Assembly: GCF_900091315.1 (NCBI RefSeq)
Contig: NZ_FLSP01000019.1
Span: 1-64,000, forward strand
Direction of reading: 5' to 3'
Length of the DNA: 64,000 nt
Origin: Streptomyces sp. DI166
Lineage (GTDB): Bacteria; Actinomycetota; Actinomycetes; Streptomycetales; Streptomycetaceae
Below are positions 60,750 through 64,000 of this stretch, piece after piece. Numbering within the stretch: the stretch's first letter is position 1; every line of letters begins with the position of its first letter. A program made the position numbers and the translations under genes. The notes beneath the pieces are model-generated. The model was not told the DNA's origin and searched no databases. It worked only from the letters and a program-made list of their open reading frames with translations.

Positions 60750-61706
60750 CTACGACCGCGTCAGGCCCTCCACCAGTTCGTCCGCCGCGCGGTACGGGTC
60801 CAGTTCGCCCGCCACGATCCGCTCCGCCAGCGCACTGAGGCGACGATCCCCGTGCAGGTCCCCGATCCGCTCCCGCAGCGCGGTCACCGCGATCGTCTCG
60901 ACCTCCCGCGCCGCCCGCGCCCGACGCCGCTCGGCGAGCACCCCCCGCTCCTCCATCCACGCCCGGTGCTTCTCCAGCGCCTCCACGACCTCGTCGACGC
61001 CCTCCGACCGCGCCGCGACCGTCTTCACGATCGGCGGCCGCCAGTCCCCCGGCCCCCGGGACTCCCCCAGCCCGAGCATGTGGTTCAGCTCGCGCGCGGT
61101 CGCGTCGGCCCCGTCCCGGTCGGCCTTGTTGACGACGTACACGTCCCCGATCTCCAGGATCCCGGCCTTGGCCGCCTGGATCCCGTCCCCCATCCCGGGG
61201 GCGAGCAGCACCACGGACGTGTCCGCCTGCGAGGCGATCTCCACCTCCGACTGCCCGACGCCCACCGTCTCGACGAGGATCACGTCGCACCCGGCCGCGT
61301 CCAGCACCCGGATCGCCTGCGGCGCCGCCCACGCCAGCCCCCCGAGATGCCCCCGGGTCGCCATCGAGCGGATGTAGACACCGGGGTCGGAGGCGTGGTC
61401 CGACATCCGCACCCGGTCACCGAGCAGCGCGCCGCCGGAGAACGGCGAGGAGGGGTCCACGGCCAGCACACCCACCCGTTTGCCCTGTTTGCGGTACGCG
61501 GTGACCAGGGCGGACGTGGAGGTCGACTTGCCCACCCCCGGCGAGCCCGTCAGACCCACCACATACGCCCCGCCGGTCAGCGGCGCGAGCGCCGTCATGA
61601 CCTCCCTGAGCTGCGGGGACGCCCCCTCCACCAGGGAGATCAGCCGGGCCACGGCCCGGGGCCTGCCCTCCCTGGCCTGGGCCACCAGCGTGGAGACGTC
61701 CTGCAT
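60750..61706 (-). CDS. meaB: Methylmalonyl-CoA mutase-associated GTPase MeaB
   Basis: The 318-aa G3E P-loop GTPase protects and reactivates B12-dependent mutases by gating cofactor transfer. Walker A GSPGVGKS (54-61), the switch regions DPSSPFSGGALLGDRVRM and LVETVGVGQSE, and base-recognition NKAD are present, and a C-terminal dimerisation region (about 270-318) follows. ATG 61706 is preferred because GGAGCTG lies 8 nt upstream; GTG 61721 is in frame. It forms a leftward operon with the thiolase (30 bp apart). Its clients are likely methylmalonyl-CoA mutase or the isobutyryl-CoA mutase 17 kb away. Confidence 0.95.
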   Translation of the reverse strand: MQDVSTLVAQAREGRPRAVARLISLVEGASPQLREVMTALAPLTGGAYVVGLTGSPGVGKSTSTSALVTAYRKQGKRVGVLAVDPSSPFSGGALLGDRVRMSDHASDPGVYIRSMATRGHLGGLAWAAPQAIRVLDAAGCDVILVETVGVGQSEVEIASQADTSVVLLAPGMGDGIQAAKAGILEIGDVYVVNKADRDGADATARELNHMLGLGESRGPGDWRPPIVKTVAARSEGVDEVVEALEKHRAWMEERGVLAERRRARAAREVETIAVTALRERIGDLHGDRRLSALAERIVAGELDPYRAADELVEGLTRS

Positions 61707-61736
61707 CACAGCTCCGTTCACTCAAGGAAAGACAGT

Positions 61737-62939
61737 TCAGGCCTTGGGGACCCGCACGATCAGCGCGTCACCCTGACCGCCGCCACCGCACAGCGCGGCC
61801 GCGCCGACCCCGCCGCCCCGCCGCTTCAGCTCCAGCGCCAGGTGCAGCACGAGCCGGGCGCCGGACATGCCGATGGGGTGGCCCAGCGCGATGGCACCGC
61901 CGTTGACGTTCACCTTTTCCGTGGACACCCCGAGGTCCTTCATTGACTGGACCGCGACGGCCGCGAACGCCTCGTTGATCTCGATCAGGTCGAGGTCGGA
62001 AGCCTCCAGGCCCTCCTTCTTCAGGGCGTGCAGGATGGCGTTCGACGGCTGGGACTGCAGCGAGTTGTCCGGGCCCGCCACATTGCCGTGGGCGCCGATC
62101 TCGGCGATCCACTCCAGGCCCAGCTCCTGCGCCTTGGCCTTGCTCATCACCACGACCGCCGCGGCGCCGTCGGAGATCTGCGAGGAGGTGCCGGCCGTGA
62201 TCGTGCCGTCCTTGGCGAACGCCGGGCGCAGCTTGCCCAGCGACTCCACCGTGGTCTCCGCGCGGATGCCCTCGTCCTTGCTGAACAGGATCGGGTCGCC
62301 CTTGCGCTGCGGGATCTCGACCGGGGTGATCTCGGCCTCGAAGACGCCGTTCTTCTGCGCGGCGGCGGCCCGCTGGTGGGAGAGCGCGGCGATCTCGTCC
62401 TGCTCCGGACGGGCGATGCCCAGGCGCGTGTTGTGCTTCTCGGTGGACTCGCCCATGGCGATGCCCTCGAAGGAGTCGGTGAGGCCGTCGTGGGCCATCG
62501 CGTCGAGCATCTCGATCGCACCGTACTTGAAGCCCTCACGGGACTTCGGCAGCAGGTGGGGCGCGTTGGTCATGGACTCCTGACCACCGGCGACGATCAC
62601 GTCGAACTCGCCGGCGCGGATCAGCTGGTCGGCCAGCGCGATGGCGTCGAGGCCCGACAGACAGACCTTGTTGATGGTCAGCGCGGGGACGTTCATCGGG
62701 ATGCCGGCCTTGACCGCGGCCTGACGGGCCGGGATCTGACCGGCGCCGGCCTGGAGGACCTGCCCCATGATCACGTACTGCACCTGGTCGCCCCCGATCC
62801 CCGCACGGTCGAGGGCGGCCTTGATCGCGAAGCCGCCGAGGTCGGCTCCGGAGAAGGACTTCAGCGAGCCCAGCAACCGTCCCATGGGCGTACGGGCGCC
62901 CGCGACGATCACCGAGGTAGTGCCGTTCGTTCCAGACAT
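61737..62939 (-). CDS. Acetyl-CoA acetyltransferase (thiolase)
   Basis: The 400-aa thiolase makes or cleaves acetoacetyl-CoA. The nucleophile is Cys93 in [11 protein letters not shown], the second site is [16 protein letters not shown] with the active His, and the general-base Cys is in CGGGGQGDA near the end. The NEAF motif is present. The length is standard. The ATG at 62939 follows AAGGGGATC. Its gene lies between meaB and the divergent methylmalonyl-CoA epimerase gene, a conserved acyl-CoA block, consistent with supply of C4/methylmalonyl units. Confidence 0.96.
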   Translation of the reverse strand: MSGTNGTTSVIVAGARTPMGRLLGSLKSFSGADLGGFAIKAALDRAGIGGDQVQYVIMGQVLQAGAGQIPARQAAVKAGIPMNVPALTINKVCLSGLDAIALADQLIRAGEFDVIVAGGQESMTNAPHLLPKSREGFKYGAIEMLDAMAHDGLTDSFEGIAMGESTEKHNTRLGIARPEQDEIAALSHQRAAAAQKNGVFEAEITPVEIPQRKGDPILFSKDEGIRAETTVESLGKLRPAFAKDGTITAGTSSQISDGAAAVVVMSKAKAQELGLEWIAEIGAHGNVAGPDNSLQSQPSNAILHALKKEGLEASDLDLIEINEAFAAVAVQSMKDLGVSTEKVNVNGGAIALGHPIGMSGARLVLHLALELKRRGGGVGAAALCGGGGQGDALIVRVPKA

Positions 62940-63087
62940 GAGGTGCGATCCCCTTCCAGCTTGCACAGCCGAGGAGTGAACGAGGGTTTACTTCGAATGT
63001 ACTGAGTGGCACTCCGTGCCGTCACCGGGCAGTCGGTGTGATCGCTGGCACGTTGCGTTACCACCGCGGGAGCGCTGCACTGAATCC

Positions 63088-63528
63088 ATGCTGACGCGAA
63101 TCGACCACATCGGGATCGCCTGCTTCGACCTCGACAAGACCGTCGAGTTCTACCGGGCCACCTACGGCTTCGAGGTGTTCCACTCCGAGGTCAACGAAGA
63201 GCAGGGGGTCCGTGAGGCCATGCTCAAGATCAACGATACGTCCGACGGCGGGGCGTCGTACCTGCAGCTCCTGGAGCCGACCCGGGAGGACTCCACCGTC
63301 GCCAAGTGGCTCGCCAAGAACGGCGAGGGCGTCCACCACATCGCCTTCGGCACCGCCGACGTCGACGCGGACGCCGCCGACATCAAGGACAAGGGCGTGC
63401 GGGTCCTGTACGAAGAGCCGCGACGCGGCTCCATGGGGTCACGGATCACCTTCCTGCACCCCAAGGATTGCCACGGCGTACTCACAGAACTGGTCACTTC
63501 GGCGCCCGTTGAGTCACCTGAGCACTGA
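63088..63528 (+). CDS. mce: Methylmalonyl-CoA epimerase
   Basis: The 146-aa vicinal-oxygen-chelate enzyme interconverts (2R)- and (2S)-methylmalonyl-CoA. Metal ligands are in TRIDHIGIA (H7), GVHHIAFG (near His85) and the terminal HGVLTEL (Glu). The YLQLLEPT segment is typical. The length is right for the family. The ATG at 63088 is the first Met before the conserved DHIGIA. It is divergent from the thiolase-meaB operon. It feeds polyketide extender and propionate metabolism, partnering with methylmalonyl-CoA mutase. Confidence 0.96.
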   Translation: MLTRIDHIGIACFDLDKTVEFYRATYGFEVFHSEVNEEQGVREAMLKINDTSDGGASYLQLLEPTREDSTVAKWLAKNGEGVHHIAFGTADVDADAADIKDKGVRVLYEEPRRGSMGSRITFLHPKDCHGVLTELVTSAPVESPEH

Positions 63529-63739
63529 CCCTCGTACATATGGGCCGGTAGGGTTGGGGTCGGTCGTCGCCTCTTCGGCGTTCGATCGCGGGCCGGGGTC
63601 CAGGTTTCGGGGGACGAGCGTCGGGGCAGCAGCCCATGCTCCGTCGTTGATCTGACACCATTCCCCGGGGGCCCCGTTCGGCGGATGGACGGAGCTCGTA
63701 TGGAGAGACTTGCGACCAGGGGACGGATGGGACCGCGCA

Positions 63740-64000
63740 GTGCGGGGCTACGAACGCCAGGAGCGAGAGCCGGCGGCTGACGTCGACCACCTCTCTCGGT
63801 TCGAGGCCGAGATGGATCGGCTGAAGACCGAGCGGGAAAAGGCGATCCAGCACGCCGAGGACCTCGGCTACCAGGTCGAGGTGCTGCGCGCCAAGCTGCA
63901 CGAGGCGCGGCGCACCATCATGTCCCGTCCCGATTTCGGCGGCGGTGACATCGGCTACCAGGCCGAGCAGCTGCTGCGGAACGCCCAGATGCAGGCCGAC
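63740..64000 (+). CDS. scy: Scy-like coiled-coil filament protein, N-terminal part (continues beyond window)
   Basis: Eighty-seven codons are visible: VRGYERQEREPAADVDHLSRFEAEMDRLKTEREKA, a DivIVA-like N-terminal segment, then heptad-rich AEDLGYQVEVLRAKLHEARRTIM and GYQAEQLLRNAQMQAD. This matches, from memory, Scy (SCO5397), the very long coiled-coil protein that assembles the hyphal tip polarisome with DivIVA and FilP. The GTG at 63740 is the only plausible start; a purine-rich tract (ggatggga) is upstream. The 211-bp gap to mce shows no gene. The rest of the gene, probably over 1000 codons, lies outside the window. Confidence 0.88.
   Translation, partial: MRGYERQEREPAADVDHLSRFEAEMDRLKTEREKAIQHAEDLGYQVEVLRAKLHEARRTIMSRPDFGGGDIGYQAEQLLRNAQMQAD

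Overview
The window is a high-GC actinobacterial chromosome segment, almost certainly Streptomyces. GTG starts, 4-bp GTGA/ATGA overlaps between operon genes and leaderless-looking promoters are frequent, and many genes belong to Streptomyces-typical families: the treS-mak-glgB trehalose/glycogen set, the DUF6230/DUF6114 pair, MbtH, CslA/GlxA, isobutyryl-CoA mutase, and Scy at the right edge. From memory, the backbone order (glgB, helicase, trxA, pfkA, pta, ackA, pyk, icmA, meaB, thiolase, mce, scy) is collinear with the S. coelicolor SCO544x-SCO5397 interval. Gene calls rest on reading the protein sequences; no database search was possible.

Layout. 1-7.7 kb: the 3' end of treS, maltokinase and a branching enzyme with a lysine-rich head, convergent with a HelD/HelR-type RNA polymerase-recycling ATPase, then a merR-trxA pair. 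7.8-15.4 kb: a compact non-ribosomal peptide locus with a dimodular synthetase (A-T-E-C-A-T, no thioesterase), MbtH and a stand-alone formyltransferase. 15.4-17.1 kb: a lipoprotein and a ruined pentapeptide-repeat gene. 17.1-22.5 kb: a HAD hydrolase, an HTH/TPR regulator and a graspetide (ATP-grasp RiPP) operon with precursor, ATP-grasp ligase and PIMT-like methyltransferase. 22.6-24 kb: a nucleoside phosphorylase-like protein divergent from a four-helix membrane protein, a possible conflict module. 24-28 kb: a CitA/CitB-type two-component system divergent from a dicarboxylate symporter.

28-36.5 kb: a MarR gene facing a mycothiol-transferase-like gene, an HTH regulator, and central metabolism (pfkA divergent from pta-ackA, then pyk). 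36.5-41 kb: the cell-surface DUF6230/DUF6114 operon and a CnoX-like thioredoxin. 41-46.9 kb: TetR, isobutyryl-CoA mutase behind a 24-bp palindrome, DUF3817, MarR, MFS and an ArsR-like regulator. 47-51.8 kb: the GH6/glxA/cslA module for tip beta-glucan. 51.8-54.1 kb: a TetR-autoregulated operon with three operator palindromes. 54.1-60.4 kb: a thiamine-binding-fold protein, DUF3817, three tandem AIM24 proteins, MarR, and an OmpR two-component system divergent from an Asp-rich PepSY protein. 60.7-64 kb: meaB, thiolase and methylmalonyl-CoA epimerase, ending in scy.

The most interesting accessory content is the D-Xaa-Pro NRPS/formyltransferase locus and the graspetide operon, which lie side by side between conserved backbone genes and look like an insertion hot spot. 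I saw no tRNA, rRNA, CRISPR array or intact insertion sequence.
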